DNA of 64,000 bases from assembly GCA_013141065.1 (NCBI GenBank), contig JABFRR010000012.1:1-64000 (forward strand), in the 5' to 3' direction. Position numbers and translations under genes: made by a program. Positions 9,765-19,024 of this stretch are shown piece by piece (positions within the stretch are counted from its first letter, which is position 1; each line of letters begins with the position of its first letter). The notes below the pieces were generated by a model that was not told the DNA's origin, searched no databases, and saw nothing but the letters and a program-made list of their open reading frames with translations. This stretch comes from Bacteriovoracaceae bacterium. Lineage in GTDB: Bacteria > Bdellovibrionota > Bacteriovoracia > Bacteriovoracales > Bacteriovoracaceae.

Positions 9765-9989
9765 TTAAAAAGACATAATCTCCAAAACAATTTTATCTAA
9801 TTCATCCCTAGATTCATCACAAGCTTTTTTCCACTCACCATGATCCAGAGATTGATCTAAATTTAAAAGCAGCTTACCTAATTTTTTGGAAGCATCATTA
9901 AATTTTTTAAGATACTCAACTGCCAATACTTCATCTTCTAAGTTTTCAAGTTTTTCTAAAACCAATGTCATATCTGTATTGTCTATCAT
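9765..9989 (-). CDS. Small acidic helical protein, unknown function
   Basis: A 74-residue soluble protein predicted to be all alpha-helical, with heptad-like Leu spacing (VLEKLENLEDEVLAVEYLKK) and many Glu, Asp and Lys. I do not recognise the family. It lies two to five bases after the stop of the Prc protease gene and 24 bases before the RDD gene, so it is probably co-transcribed with both. ATG 9989 is preferred over TTG 9992, with AGGT a few bases upstream. A role as a small partner or adaptor of its neighbours would be a guess. Confidence 0.6.
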   Translation of the reverse strand: MIDNTDMTLVLEKLENLEDEVLAVEYLKKFNDASKKLGKLLLNLDQSLDHGEWKKACDESRDELDKIVLEIMSF

Positions 9990-9993
9990 CAAA

Positions 9994-12174
9994 TTACCTA
10001 TTAATTGCGGTTGCCTTCAACTTCAGCGATTTAACTATATCCGTGGCAATAAAAACTGACTCACCCAAGACGACATCTTGTCTGAGAGACTTTATCCAAT
10101 CTTCTTTTCTTTGCTCAAAATCCTTAGACCATTTTTTCATATCGCCTGGTCTAATATTTTCATGGGCCTTAAGTGAATCTTCAAAATTTGTCACCATTAA
10201 ACCCTTATCTTCTTCTTCCATTTTAAGCTCTTCTGCCATCTTTTTAGTAGCCGCTTCTTCACTTTGAACTTTTTTAAGGTTTAATGAAACGATAGTTTCT
10301 TTCTTTTTACTATTGAGATAATCAATATTTTTATTAATCTTCGTGAATCTTGCATTTGATTTAACTCGTGCAGCACTTTTTTGTTTCAAATCAGTGAGAT
10401 TATATGCAAACTTAGTCCATTTCGAAAAAGGTTTTGGAGCTATTTGATCCCATGGAAGTGAATATTCAAGATCTTTTTCTCGACTTTCTACATAGCTAAA
10501 AATATCAGGAAGAATAAGATCTGGAGTAATTCCTTTATACTGAGTTGAGGCTCCCGTGACACGATAGAATTTTTGAATGGTAACTTTTAATGCTCCCATT
10601 GTTTGACCAAAAATTGAAACAAGAGGCCCACGATTAAGATCTAGAACTGCTTGAACTGTTCCTTTTCCGTGAGAATAATCCCCTCCAACGACCACTGCTC
10701 GTCCATAGTCTTGCATTGCTCCTGCTAAAATTTCGGAAGCTGATGCAGAAAATCTATTTTGCAATATAACTAAAGGGCCATCATAAGAGACTGTTGAATC
10801 ATCATCTGCCAGTACTTCAATTTCACCAACATGGTTTTTGACTTGAACAATTGGGCCATTTTCAATAAAAAGTCCAGACATAAGTCTCGCATCTTCTAAA
10901 GCCCCTCCACCATTATTTCTTAGGTCTAAGACTATCGCATCAACTTTTGCTTTTTTAAGTCTTTCAATTTCTTTTCTAACGTCATCAGTACAATTTATTT
11001 TTGAATTCTCAAAGTCTCTATAAAATTTTGGCAATTGAATATAGCCTACTTTTACTTCTGAATCTTTAGCCTGTAACACTGATGATTTAGCAAAAGAAGC
11101 TGCGACTTCAATTTCATCACGAATAATTGATATTATTTTTCTTGAACCATCTACTTTTTTTATAGTTAATCTTACTTCAGATCCTTTTTTTCCACGTATG
11201 TATCTAACGGCATCATCGACTTTCATATCAGTCAAATCCACACTTTCTTTTGCTCCTTGAGCTACAGAGAGAATTATATCATCTGCTTCGAGTTGTTTCC
11301 CACGCCATGCAGGCCCACCAGGAACAATTTGAACAACTTTAATAAATGAGCCATCTTCTTGTAAAACCGCACCGATTCCTTCAAGCTTTCCAGTTATATC
11401 AATATCAAAATCTTGTTTTTTCTTAGAGGGTAAATAAGCAGTATGTGGATCAAAAACAGTAGATATAGAATTGTAAAAATTCTCTAACTGATCTTCCCTA
11501 TCTTGACTTGCTAAGCGCTCAAAGATTTTTTGAAATCTCTTTGAAACAGAATCATGGGCCTTGATTCTCATTTCAGCATCAGTTAATTTCTTTTCCGCCT
11601 TCATTTTCTTAGCAGTAACTTTTCCTTTCGCGTCTTTCACTGCTGGTTTTACTGTTTGTTCATCTATTAGTGATAGATACTTATTTAAAGTTGCTTGTTT
11701 AAAAACAGCTTGCCAATTGGCTTTGAGCTTTACATCATCATTAACCCAATCCTTTTTTTCAGGATCAAGCTCCATTGTTTCATTGCCAGAGAAATCAAAT
11801 TGTTTTTTAAAAAGTTCTTTTCTTTGTGCTTCAGCAAGAGCAATTCTTTTTTTCAAAACAACTAGTCCCTTTTCGACTAACTTGTATTCACCATTGACCA
11901 TTTCGTCATCCATAGTGAATTGAAAAGTCTCAAGTTCTTTAATATCGCTTTTAGTTAAAAATTGTTTTGAACCGTCAATTTTTTTAAGATACTCACGAAA
12001 AGCTTTTTGAGAAACTTCATCGTTTATCTTTAGTCCACGATAATGATATGTTTCAAGTGCATTTTTTAAAATATTTCCTATAAGCTTTTCACGCCTAGGA
12101 TCTCGAACATCTTTTACTTGTGAAAAAGCATTAATAGAAACAATAAGTATTAAAATCGGCCAAAGACGTTTCAT
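9994..12174 (-). CDS. prc: Tail-specific carboxy-terminal processing protease (S41A)
   Basis: Periplasmic serine protease of the Prc/Tsp type, about 726 residues. From ATG 12174 it begins with a signal peptide (MKRLWPILILIVSINAFSQ), preceded by GGAGAG. An N-terminal helical domain typical of Prc follows (YHYRGLKINDEVSQKAF, FLTKSDI). Next come a PDZ domain (GIGAVLQEDGSFIKVVQIVPGGPAW...), the S41 core with VLDLRNNGGGALEDA, the nucleophile region FSASASEILAGAMQDYGR, and the general-base Lys in SHGKGTVQ. The C-terminal helical extension also fits Prc rather than the shorter CtpA. Known family members trim C-termini of periplasmic proteins and peptidoglycan hydrolases. A second S41 protein is encoded next door. 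Confidence 0.9.
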   Translation of the reverse strand: MKRLWPILILIVSINAFSQVKDVRDPRREKLIGNILKNALETYHYRGLKINDEVSQKAFREYLKKIDGSKQFLTKSDIKELETFQFTMDDEMVNGEYKLVEKGLVVLKKRIALAEAQRKELFKKQFDFSGNETMELDPEKKDWVNDDVKLKANWQAVFKQATLNKYLSLIDEQTVKPAVKDAKGKVTAKKMKAEKKLTDAEMRIKAHDSVSKRFQKIFERLASQDREDQLENFYNSISTVFDPHTAYLPSKKKQDFDIDITGKLEGIGAVLQEDGSFIKVVQIVPGGPAWRGKQLEADDIILSVAQGAKESVDLTDMKVDDAVRYIRGKKGSEVRLTIKKVDGSRKIISIIRDEIEVAASFAKSSVLQAKDSEVKVGYIQLPKFYRDFENSKINCTDDVRKEIERLKKAKVDAIVLDLRNNGGGALEDARLMSGLFIENGPIVQVKNHVGEIEVLADDDSTVSYDGPLVILQNRFSASASEILAGAMQDYGRAVVVGGDYSHGKGTVQAVLDLNRGPLVSIFGQTMGALKVTIQKFYRVTGASTQYKGITPDLILPDIFSYVESREKDLEYSLPWDQIAPKPFSKWTKFAYNLTDLKQKSAARVKSNARFTKINKNIDYLNSKKKETIVSLNLKKVQSEEAATKKMAEELKMEEEDKGLMVTNFEDSLKAHENIRPGDMKKWSKDFEQRKEDWIKSLRQDVVLGESVFIATDIVKSLKLKATAINR

Positions 12175-12330
12175 TTTCTCTCCAAAGATTGAAAGGCAAA
12201 ATTCTATCAATCTATGATACCAGAAGATGACCTCGAGGAGTCAAAAGAAAAAATTGCTTGTCCAAGCTAGGATGATTAAAAAATTTATCCAATCAATCAC
12301 TACGCAGTATCTGACTTATTCTGTTATATA

Positions 12331-14184
12331 TCACTCTTGTGATTCAAGAACTTGTGCTGCTTTTTGCAACCAGCCTAAGTTATTTCTTGCAACATCAACC
12401 ATTGTCGGTGAATACTGAACCTCAGCAATTGTCGGTTTATTTTCGCTACACATCTCAGTTACACTAGACTCACCAAAAACTGTTTGATCAAAAGAACTTC
12501 CTGGAACACCAAATAGGTAATTAGGAATAGTGGTCGAAAAAACCCTTAAGCGATCTTCCCATTTTGTATTAAGTGATTCTGTGGAAAGATATCCAGCTCC
12601 GGTTCCATTAGAATGCGTCCCAATAATTGTCGCCCTTTTTGTCGACTGCAAGAGAAAAGACATTTTATCACACGCGCTTATGCAATCAGCTGTAACCAAA
12701 GCAACAATCTTATTTTTAAATCCCTTCACTTTTGGATCAAATGGAATGACTTCAGTAGTAAACATCGGAGTATAGTCAGACTTATTATAAAGCGTTGTCG
12801 TTAAAACATCTTTTAGTTCATCAATCGTTAATCCAAATGATTGATCTTCCCCGACTACTTCTTGATACAATCCAGCTTCTTGAATTTGCCTCATATAATG
12901 AGTCATTCTAAAACCAGTCGTAGGCCCTGGATAGACCACTCCCTCTTCTGCTAACATACTTAGCACTCTTGGAGGATAAGATCCGCTTCCTCCTCCGTTA
13001 CTTCTCAAATCTAGAATCAATGGCAATTCTTGATCTTTTAACTCAATAATGAAATTTCTTATCGCGTCTAAAAATGGTAACGATGTGTTACCAACTTTTA
13101 CATTTTTTGTGTAAAAAGTTAGAAGCTGTAAAACCCCATACGACTTCCCTTTATTAAAATAGTATCCTGTCCGTACCGCGGGAGATCCATCATCCCCCAT
13201 GTATTCTGTAAGTCCTTTAAGATTTAAATGCAATTTTCTAGTTGAATACCCTTCAAAGTTAAGAGAACTATCCGTCCATTTATTGATTGATTTATCAAAA
13301 GTCATTCCAATTGCAAGTGTGTCTGAGGGAATTTTGTATTTATTAAAATAAGTAATCGCGTCTAAACGAGGTAAACTATCAGCTGAACTCTCAACAAAAA
13401 CTGGCATTTTGAAAGTTCCAGCATTTTTAAATTCAATTTTTAAATAATTTTTTTCTTCGTATTTAAAATTCCTTAGAGTTAAAGACCTAACGGACTGAGA
13501 GTCTCTGAATTCTTCAGAACTGCCAGCTGCATAGATTTTTAGTTGCTTAATTTTTTCTTCAACAGGAATGCCATCGATTGAAATAACTTCATCACCTATT
13601 TTAATTCCTGAAAAATCAGCACCTGAAATTTTTCCGGCCATTCCAAGAAATTTATTTTCGAGCGATCCAACAATGATTTTTCCTTGAATCCTAAAGAGCC
13701 TTAAGCCATTATACATAAAAGGTCTTGCTATTTTTTCTTGTAAACCAAAATGTGTGTCTTGAAATTGAGCGACCAGGGAATGCATTCTATCAAGAAAATC
13801 CATATTACTCTTAGCTTGAAGAAATGTTATTCGTTCTACAATTTCTTGATTCTTGCGATCATTAATCGATAATTCTATATCGTTAAAAAGCATTTCAGTG
13901 GCAATGGCCACTTCGCTGAGTTTTTTAAAGTCCAAACCAATACGTTCTTTTTTTAGTGGCAATAAAGCATATTCAAGTTCAATAGATCTTAAAAAGTCAT
14001 TGATAATGAGCAATCTGTCCTGCAGATCATAGTAATTAAACTTAACTCCAGAATAGACATTTTTTAAAGTTTCATTTTTGACAATCTTTGATTTTTTACT
14101 CAATAATAGTGAGCTGGCCTGGGCGTCTTGTCCTATAAGGACGGCCGATGCCATTAGCGACAGAATCAATGATTTTTTAAACAT
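12331..14184 (-). CDS. Secreted S41-family peptidase-like protein with altered catalytic Lys site
   Basis: A 617-residue exported protein. The signal peptide is MFKKSLILSLMASAVLIGQD-AQA, followed by a helical region, a PDZ-like domain (IKIGDEVISIDGIPVEEKI) and an S41 core. LPLILDLRSNGGGSGSYPPR matches the S41 core strand, and TADCISACDKM matches the nucleophile region with a plausible Ser. In Prc the general-base Lys falls 25 residues after this Ser in a GKG context. Here the equivalent is HSNGTGAG, with Thr. Either the protein uses another catalytic arrangement, as some S41 relatives do, or it is not proteolytic. It sits just upstream of prc on the same strand, so the two could work together at the cell surface. 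Confidence 0.75.
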   Translation of the reverse strand: MFKKSLILSLMASAVLIGQDAQASSLLLSKKSKIVKNETLKNVYSGVKFNYYDLQDRLLIINDFLRSIELEYALLPLKKERIGLDFKKLSEVAIATEMLFNDIELSINDRKNQEIVERITFLQAKSNMDFLDRMHSLVAQFQDTHFGLQEKIARPFMYNGLRLFRIQGKIIVGSLENKFLGMAGKISGADFSGIKIGDEVISIDGIPVEEKIKQLKIYAAGSSEEFRDSQSVRSLTLRNFKYEEKNYLKIEFKNAGTFKMPVFVESSADSLPRLDAITYFNKYKIPSDTLAIGMTFDKSINKWTDSSLNFEGYSTRKLHLNLKGLTEYMGDDGSPAVRTGYYFNKGKSYGVLQLLTFYTKNVKVGNTSLPFLDAIRNFIIELKDQELPLILDLRSNGGGSGSYPPRVLSMLAEEGVVYPGPTTGFRMTHYMRQIQEAGLYQEVVGEDQSFGLTIDELKDVLTTTLYNKSDYTPMFTTEVIPFDPKVKGFKNKIVALVTADCISACDKMSFLLQSTKRATIIGTHSNGTGAGYLSTESLNTKWEDRLRVFSTTIPNYLFGVPGSSFDQTVFGESSVTEMCSENKPTIAEVQYSPTMVDVARNNLGWLQKAAQVLESQE

Positions 14185-14272
14185 AGCTCACTCCTTCAAT
14201 AGTAAATCTCGCTTGAGTATAGAGGATGTGGGCTTGGGAAAGACTAGAGCCTAAAAAAATTACGGACACAAA

Positions 14273-14307
14273 AAAGGGTAGTGTCTAAAAATTAGACACT
14301 ACCCTTT
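14273..14307 (-). terminator. Rho-independent terminator of acnA
   Basis: A perfect 16-bp inverted repeat (AAAGGGTAGTGTCTAA at 14273-14288, complement at 14292-14307) with a 3-base loop. On the minus strand it is followed by a run of six T. It begins 14 bases after the acnA stop codon. This is a textbook intrinsic terminator and separates acnA from the S41 gene downstream. Confidence 0.93.
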
Positions 14308-14320
14308 ATAAAGCTTGAGA

Positions 14321-16984
14321 TTATTTTAAATTTCTTAGAACATATTGCAATATTCCACCATTTTTAATGTAGAGAAGCTCGTCAGCTGTATCGACTCTAG
14401 AGGTAAGCATAGTCTTAGAGATGCTTCCGTCCTTTTTCTGGATAGTCATTTCATACTTCATCATAGGTTTGAATTCACCTTGAGGAGTTAACGAAATCAT
14501 TTCAGTCCCGTCTAAGCCTAAAGTTTTTCTATCGATACCTTTATCAAAAACGAGTGGTAATACTCCCATACCAATGAGGTTGGATCGGTGAATTCGCTCG
14601 AATGATTCCGTGATCACCGCTTTAATTCCTTGAAGCATTGTTCCCTTTGCCGCCCAGTCTCTCGAAGATCCAGTTCCATATTCTTTTCCTGCAATAACAA
14701 CCAGTGGAGTTTTTTCTTCAATGTATTTCATTGCTGCATCGTAAATTGAAAGTTTAGTGTTGCTTGGTATGTGTTGAGTGTCACCACCCTCTGCTCCGGC
14801 CAACATTTCATTTTTTATACGAATATTAGCAAAAGTTCCTCGCATCATAACTTCATGATTTCCTCTTCGAGAACCATATGAATTGAAATCATCTGCTAAA
14901 ACACCTTTTGATTGTAGGTACAATCCGGCAGGTGATGACTTTTTAATAGATCCAGCAGGGCTAATATGGTCGGTAGTGATAGAATCAGCAAAGAGGGCTA
15001 GAATTCTTGCATTTTTTACTTCAATTGAATTTACTGTTCCACCAGCAATATCTTCAAAAAATGTAGGATTGCGAATGTATGTCGAATCTGGTTCCCATGC
15101 AAAGAATTCACCTTCAGTCACTTTGATTCCTTGCCAGTATTTATCCCCTTCAAAAACATTTGAGTAACGTGCCTTAAACATTGCACTTGTCAGCTTTGAA
15201 TTTAAAACAGAATTAATTTCCTCGTGAGAAGGCCAAATATCTTTTAAGAAAACATCTTTGCCGTTCTTATCTTTTCCAATCGAATCTTTTGTAAGATTAA
15301 TATTAATATTTCCAGCAAGTGCGTAAGCAATAACAAGTGGAGGTGAAGCTAAGTAGTTGGCCTTTACATCTGGATTTATTCTCCCTTCAAAGTTTCTATT
15401 TCCTGAAAGGACTGATGTCACAACTAAATTATTATCGTTAATCGATTTAGAAATATTTGCTGGTAAAGGTCCTGAATTTCCAATACAAGACATACAACCG
15501 TAACCAGTGAGCGTAAATCCCAACTCATCAAGAGATTCTTGCAGTCCAGATTCTACTAAATAATCCGTAACAACTTTTGATCCAGGTGAAAGTGCTGTCT
15601 TTACCCAAGGCTGAGACGAAAGACCTAATGCCCTAGCTTTTTTTGCTACTAAGCCAGCTGCAATCATAACTGAAGGGTTAGACGTGTTCGTACAAGAAGT
15701 AATTGTTGCAATGGCCACGGCACCATTTTTTAATTTAAAATCAGCTCCATCAACCGAATATTCTTTGTTAGCAGTTTCAGGATTAACTTTAAAAGCTCCA
15801 CTTAATTCACTTGCAAAAGCTTCTGCAGCTTTTGTTAATTCAATTTTATCTTGTGGGCGTTTAGGCCCAGAAAGACTTGGAACAACTGTTGATAAATCTA
15901 AATCAAGAGTTGAAGTAAAAACAGGATCTGCATCCCCTGCATTTAACCAAAGACCTTGTTCTTTAGCATAGGCTTCAACCAGAGCAACTTGTTCATCACT
16001 TCGGCCAGTAAATTTTAAGTAATCAATTGTTTTTTCATCGACAGGAAAAAATCCACAAGTAGCTCCATATTCAGGGGCCATATTGGCAATAGTCGCCCTA
16101 TCGGCAAGAGATAAAACTTTAACTCCTGGCCCGTAGAACTCTACGAATTTTTCAACAACACCATGCTTTCTTAACATTTGAGTGACAGTTAAAACGATAT
16201 CAGTTGCTGTAATTCCTTCATTCACTTTTCCGGTTAACTTAAACCCCACGACTTCTGGAACTGTCATTGTGACAGATTGACCAAGCATTGCGGCTTCAGC
16301 TTCGATACCACCAACACCCCAACCTAAAACAGCAAGTCCATTGATCATAGTTGTGTGAGAATCAGTTCCAACACAAGTATCTGGGTAAGCAGTCGTTTCA
16401 CCGTTTTCTGTTTTAGTCCAAACCCCTTGAGCTAAATATTCAAGATTCACTTGATGACAAATACCAGTCCCCGGAGGAACAACTCTAAAATTTTTAAATG
16501 CCTTTTGGCCCCATTTTAAAAATGTATATCTTTCTTTATTTCTTTCGTATTCAAGTGCTACGTTTTTATCGTAAGAATCAGCCTTGCCAAAAAAATCAAC
16601 AGCTACAGAGTGATCAATAACAAGATCGACAGGTATAAGAGGATTAATCTTTTTTGGATCTCCTCCAATTTTCTTCATTGCTTCTCTCATGGCGGCTAAG
16701 TCAACAACTGCAGGCACACCAGTAAAATCCTGCATTAAAACACGCGCAGGGTAATAAGCAATTTCACGGTCAGATTTTTTAGTTTTTGTCCATTCATTAA
16801 TGGCACGAGCATCTTCAAATGTGACATCTTTTCCATTTTCATGTCGAAGCAAATTTTCCAAAAGGACTTTAAGTGATTTTGGAAGTTTATCAATATCAGT
16901 AAGTCCCATTTTTTTAGCTTCATTTAGGCTATAGTAAGTGTAATTTTTTGTTCCGACCGTTAGGGTCTTTTTAACTTTACTCAT
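14321..16984 (-). CDS. acnA: Aconitate hydratase A
   Basis: Full-length (887 residues) cytoplasmic aconitase of the AcnA/IRP type, which interconverts citrate and isocitrate in the TCA cycle. The three cluster-ligand Cys contexts are present: SCTNTSNP in the middle and YGCMSCIGNSGPLP about 65 residues later. C-terminal swivel-domain motifs include SRRGNHEVMMRGTFAN and EYGTGSSRDWAAKGT. Substrate-binding stretches such as GVGGIEAEAAMLGQ and VGTDSHTTMINGL are intact. It is monocistronic, ends in a strong terminator and is divergently transcribed from a LysR-type gene 130 bp away. That arrangement suggests the regulator may control it, though the sequence does not prove this. Confidence 0.97.
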   Translation of the reverse strand: MSKVKKTLTVGTKNYTYYSLNEAKKMGLTDIDKLPKSLKVLLENLLRHENGKDVTFEDARAINEWTKTKKSDREIAYYPARVLMQDFTGVPAVVDLAAMREAMKKIGGDPKKINPLIPVDLVIDHSVAVDFFGKADSYDKNVALEYERNKERYTFLKWGQKAFKNFRVVPPGTGICHQVNLEYLAQGVWTKTENGETTAYPDTCVGTDSHTTMINGLAVLGWGVGGIEAEAAMLGQSVTMTVPEVVGFKLTGKVNEGITATDIVLTVTQMLRKHGVVEKFVEFYGPGVKVLSLADRATIANMAPEYGATCGFFPVDEKTIDYLKFTGRSDEQVALVEAYAKEQGLWLNAGDADPVFTSTLDLDLSTVVPSLSGPKRPQDKIELTKAAEAFASELSGAFKVNPETANKEYSVDGADFKLKNGAVAIATITSCTNTSNPSVMIAAGLVAKKARALGLSSQPWVKTALSPGSKVVTDYLVESGLQESLDELGFTLTGYGCMSCIGNSGPLPANISKSINDNNLVVTSVLSGNRNFEGRINPDVKANYLASPPLVIAYALAGNININLTKDSIGKDKNGKDVFLKDIWPSHEEINSVLNSKLTSAMFKARYSNVFEGDKYWQGIKVTEGEFFAWEPDSTYIRNPTFFEDIAGGTVNSIEVKNARILALFADSITTDHISPAGSIKKSSPAGLYLQSKGVLADDFNSYGSRRGNHEVMMRGTFANIRIKNEMLAGAEGGDTQHIPSNTKLSIYDAAMKYIEEKTPLVVIAGKEYGTGSSRDWAAKGTMLQGIKAVITESFERIHRSNLIGMGVLPLVFDKGIDRKTLGLDGTEMISLTPQGEFKPMMKYEMTIQKKDGSISKTMLTSRVDTADELLYIKNGGILQYVLRNLK

Positions 16985-17114
16985 GTGAAACTCCTCGTTT
17001 AAAAAATAACTTATCTAATTTTAACTTAATGAATACTTTCTCACTACAATTATCGTCTAAAATAATACAAGAAAATATTGAATAATATTCATAAAATATA
17101 GTACACTATGGAAT
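16985..17114. promoter_or_regulatory. Divergent acnA / LysR promoter region
   Basis: A 130-bp AT-rich spacer between the divergent acnA and LysR genes, containing both ribosome-binding regions (GAGG before acnA). The segment around 17070-17100 (AATATTGAATAATATTC) is a partly symmetrical AT-rich stretch of the kind LysR proteins bind, and the LysR start codon is only a few bases beyond it. LysR regulators commonly control a divergent neighbour and themselves. A specific operator cannot be assigned from sequence alone. Confidence 0.4.
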
Positions 17115-17882
17115 ATGTTAGACGGAATAGATGCATTATTGGCTCTTGAAAAATATGGAACAATCTCCGAGGCTTCTGTTCGGATGCGTCTCACACAATC
17201 CGCTGTCAGTAAAAGAATCCAGGCTTTAGAGCGAGAACTCAACTTCAAACTAATTGAGCCAGATGGAAGAAAAGTCAAATTAACCAGTACAGCCTATAAA
17301 TTTTTAAATAAGGCGAGACCACTTATTATAGAACTTAAAAATTTAGGAATAGTCGATGACACAGTCAACATTTCAAATTTTGCCCTTGGTCTTTCAGACT
17401 CCATCGCAGGAAGTTTTGGCCCGTTCATCATCAACAAAACCCTAAAAAGTTTCAAAAATCTTAAGCTCGACTTACACGTTCATCGAAGTCTTATGCTGGT
17501 TGAAAATGTCATGTTGGGTAAATACCAAATGGGTCTTTGCACTGATAGTGAATCACGTAAAGACTTAGTCAGCTTGCACTTGTATAACGAACCAATGGTT
17601 TTAATTTCATGTGAACTTGGTGGAAAATTTCAAAAAAACCTACCACTTATCACTATTGAAGAAAACTCCGCAACTTGGAAGGCAATTGGACCTAAATTAA
17701 AGAGTGAGTACCATAACCTCACAAAAACAACTCAGTTTATTTATGTCGAATCTTTTATGGCCGTTTACCAAATGACTAAAGTCGGTCTTGGAAATGGATT
17801 AATTCCTCTGGGACTAAGTAAAGAATTAATGATAAATAAACGACACATTAAAAAATTAAAACTAACTAGGCAATATCATTAG
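17115..17882 (+). CDS. LysR-family transcriptional regulator, 3' end frameshifted
   Basis: N-terminal winged HTH typical of LysR proteins (LLALEKYGTISEASVRMRLTQSAVSKRIQALERELNFKL at residues 6-45), followed by a short effector-binding domain. The frame stops at codon 256 (17880-17882). The next frame continues as ISLVTRKTITQLEIFEPFL... to a TGA at 17978-17980, and this looks like a normal LysR C-terminus (KKLKLTRQ joined to ISLVTRKT). One missing base after CAA near 17873 would restore a 288-residue protein. Its stop would overlap the next gene's ATG (ATGA), which supports the restored frame. The gene is either recently damaged or carries a base error. The likely target is divergent acnA, by position only. 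Confidence 0.8.
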   Translation: MLDGIDALLALEKYGTISEASVRMRLTQSAVSKRIQALERELNFKLIEPDGRKVKLTSTAYKFLNKARPLIIELKNLGIVDDTVNISNFALGLSDSIAGSFGPFIINKTLKSFKNLKLDLHVHRSLMLVENVMLGKYQMGLCTDSESRKDLVSLHLYNEPMVLISCELGGKFQKNLPLITIEENSATWKAIGPKLKSEYHNLTKTTQFIYVESFMAVYQMTKVGLGNGLIPLGLSKELMINKRHIKKLKLTRQYH

Positions 17883-17976
17883 TTACTAGAAAAACGATTA
17901 CACAACTAGAAATATTTGAGCCATTTTTAAAAGAACTTAGAATGAATATAAATAATTATTTTGATGAAAGCAGTTC

Positions 17977-18375
17977 ATGAAAAAAATAACATTTTTAATT
18001 TTTGGCCATCTCACTTTAGTCTTAGGAATTGTTGGCGCCTTTTTGCCAGTCTTACCAACTACGCCTTTTTTGTTACTTGCAGCTTACTTTTACTCAAAAT
18101 CCAATACCAAACTTCATAACTGGATCTTAAACCACAAATACTTTGGTGAATCGATAAAACAGTGGCATGAACATGGAGTTATAAGCAAAAAAGCAAAGGC
18201 CTTAGCAGCCATTATGCTTATTCTTGTAATGGTCTTACGAATACCTTCACTAGATGTTCATATCATGATTAAAGTAGTAGCAAATGCAATTTTGTTAGGA
18301 GTTTTATATTTTGTTTTAAGTAGACCCAGTAAGGCAAAACAAAAATCTATTAACCAAGATAATTTGAAATTGTAA
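17977..18375 (+). CDS. DUF454 (YbaN-like) inner-membrane protein
   Basis: A 132-residue membrane protein with the DUF454 signature at its start: GIVGAFLPVLPTTPFLLLAAYFYSKS, followed by LHNWILNHKYFGESIKQW. Hydrophobic helices lie around residues 4-40 and again in the C-terminal half (ALAAIMLILVMVLRI, AILLGVLYFVL). Function of the family is not established. It is translationally coupled (ATGA) to the restored LysR frame upstream. Its last 26 bases overlap the end of the convergent S51 peptidase gene. Confidence 0.85.
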   Translation: MKKITFLIFGHLTLVLGIVGAFLPVLPTTPFLLLAAYFYSKSNTKLHNWILNHKYFGESIKQWHEHGVISKKAKALAAIMLILVMVLRIPSLDVHIMIKVVANAILLGVLYFVLSRPSKAKQKSINQDNLKL

Positions 18376-19024
18376 ATTTTTTACCCTGAAAAAAAACATG
18401 CCCTTTACCACAAAATGAAAGCTCATTTTTTTCTATCACTATTCCCCCTCCATCTGGACAAGCATATAAAGGCAAATTTGATTTCTTTGAATGATGGATC
18501 AATTCAGCATCATATCTCATCGAATTTTTATAGTGAGGAAAAAATTCAAAATTGACTAATCTCATGGCCGACAAATTTTTCATATCCCATGGATTGTCGT
18601 CACGATCAAAATGCGGAAAACTGGCAGTGTGAACGTGAGGAGTTAAAACAATTGCTCCGGCCGAGAGACCGCAAAGAACTCCACCTCTTTTAAGAAACTT
18701 CTTAAAATGTCCAAACATCTTTGCTTTTTTTAAATGTTTTAAAAAGTAAAAAGTATTTCCTCCACCTAAAAAGATGAGATCACTTTTTAAAACTTCAGTC
18801 AGAAGTGTTTTGGTAAAAGGGATGTCTACACAAAAATGCATAAACCTTTGTACACCAAGCTTTGAGAATTCTTCCACAAAAAACTTAAAGTCTTCTTCCG
18901 CATCATAGCTGCTTGAGGGAATAAAGGTTAGCTTTGGCATATCAACACCAGTGAGCTCTAGGGCGCGAGTATTCAGGTAATGATTAGCTTCTTCGCCCCC
19001 TCCTGAATAGAGAACAATTTTCAT
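18350..19024 (-). CDS. Peptidase E-like S51 peptidase
   Basis: A 224-residue member of the S51 group in the class-I glutamine-amidotransferase fold. The nucleophile elbow GLSAGAIVL places Ser121 as catalytic. LIFLGGGNTFYFLKHL matches the oxyanion-loop GGGN motif, and the C-terminal PDGGGIVI strand is conserved. Family members are aspartyl dipeptidases (PepE), cyanophycinases and relatives. The short length and absence of a signal peptide point to a cytoplasmic dipeptidase-like enzyme. Its start overlaps the stop of the SelO-like gene by four bases (ATGA), so the pair is translated together. Substrate is unknown. Confidence 0.8.
   Translation of the reverse strand: MKIVLYSGGGEEANHYLNTRALELTGVDMPKLTFIPSSSYDAEEDFKFFVEEFSKLGVQRFMHFCVDIPFTKTLLTEVLKSDLIFLGGGNTFYFLKHLKKAKMFGHFKKFLKRGGVLCGLSAGAIVLTPHVHTASFPHFDRDDNPWDMKNLSAMRLVNFEFFPHYKNSMRYDAELIHHSKKSNLPLYACPDGGGIVIEKNELSFCGKGHVFFQGKKFTISNYLG

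Noticed and set aside
12227..12418. 63-residue plus-strand frame overlapping the S41 gene end
   Set aside because: No ribosome-binding site and it crosses into a well-supported minus-strand gene.
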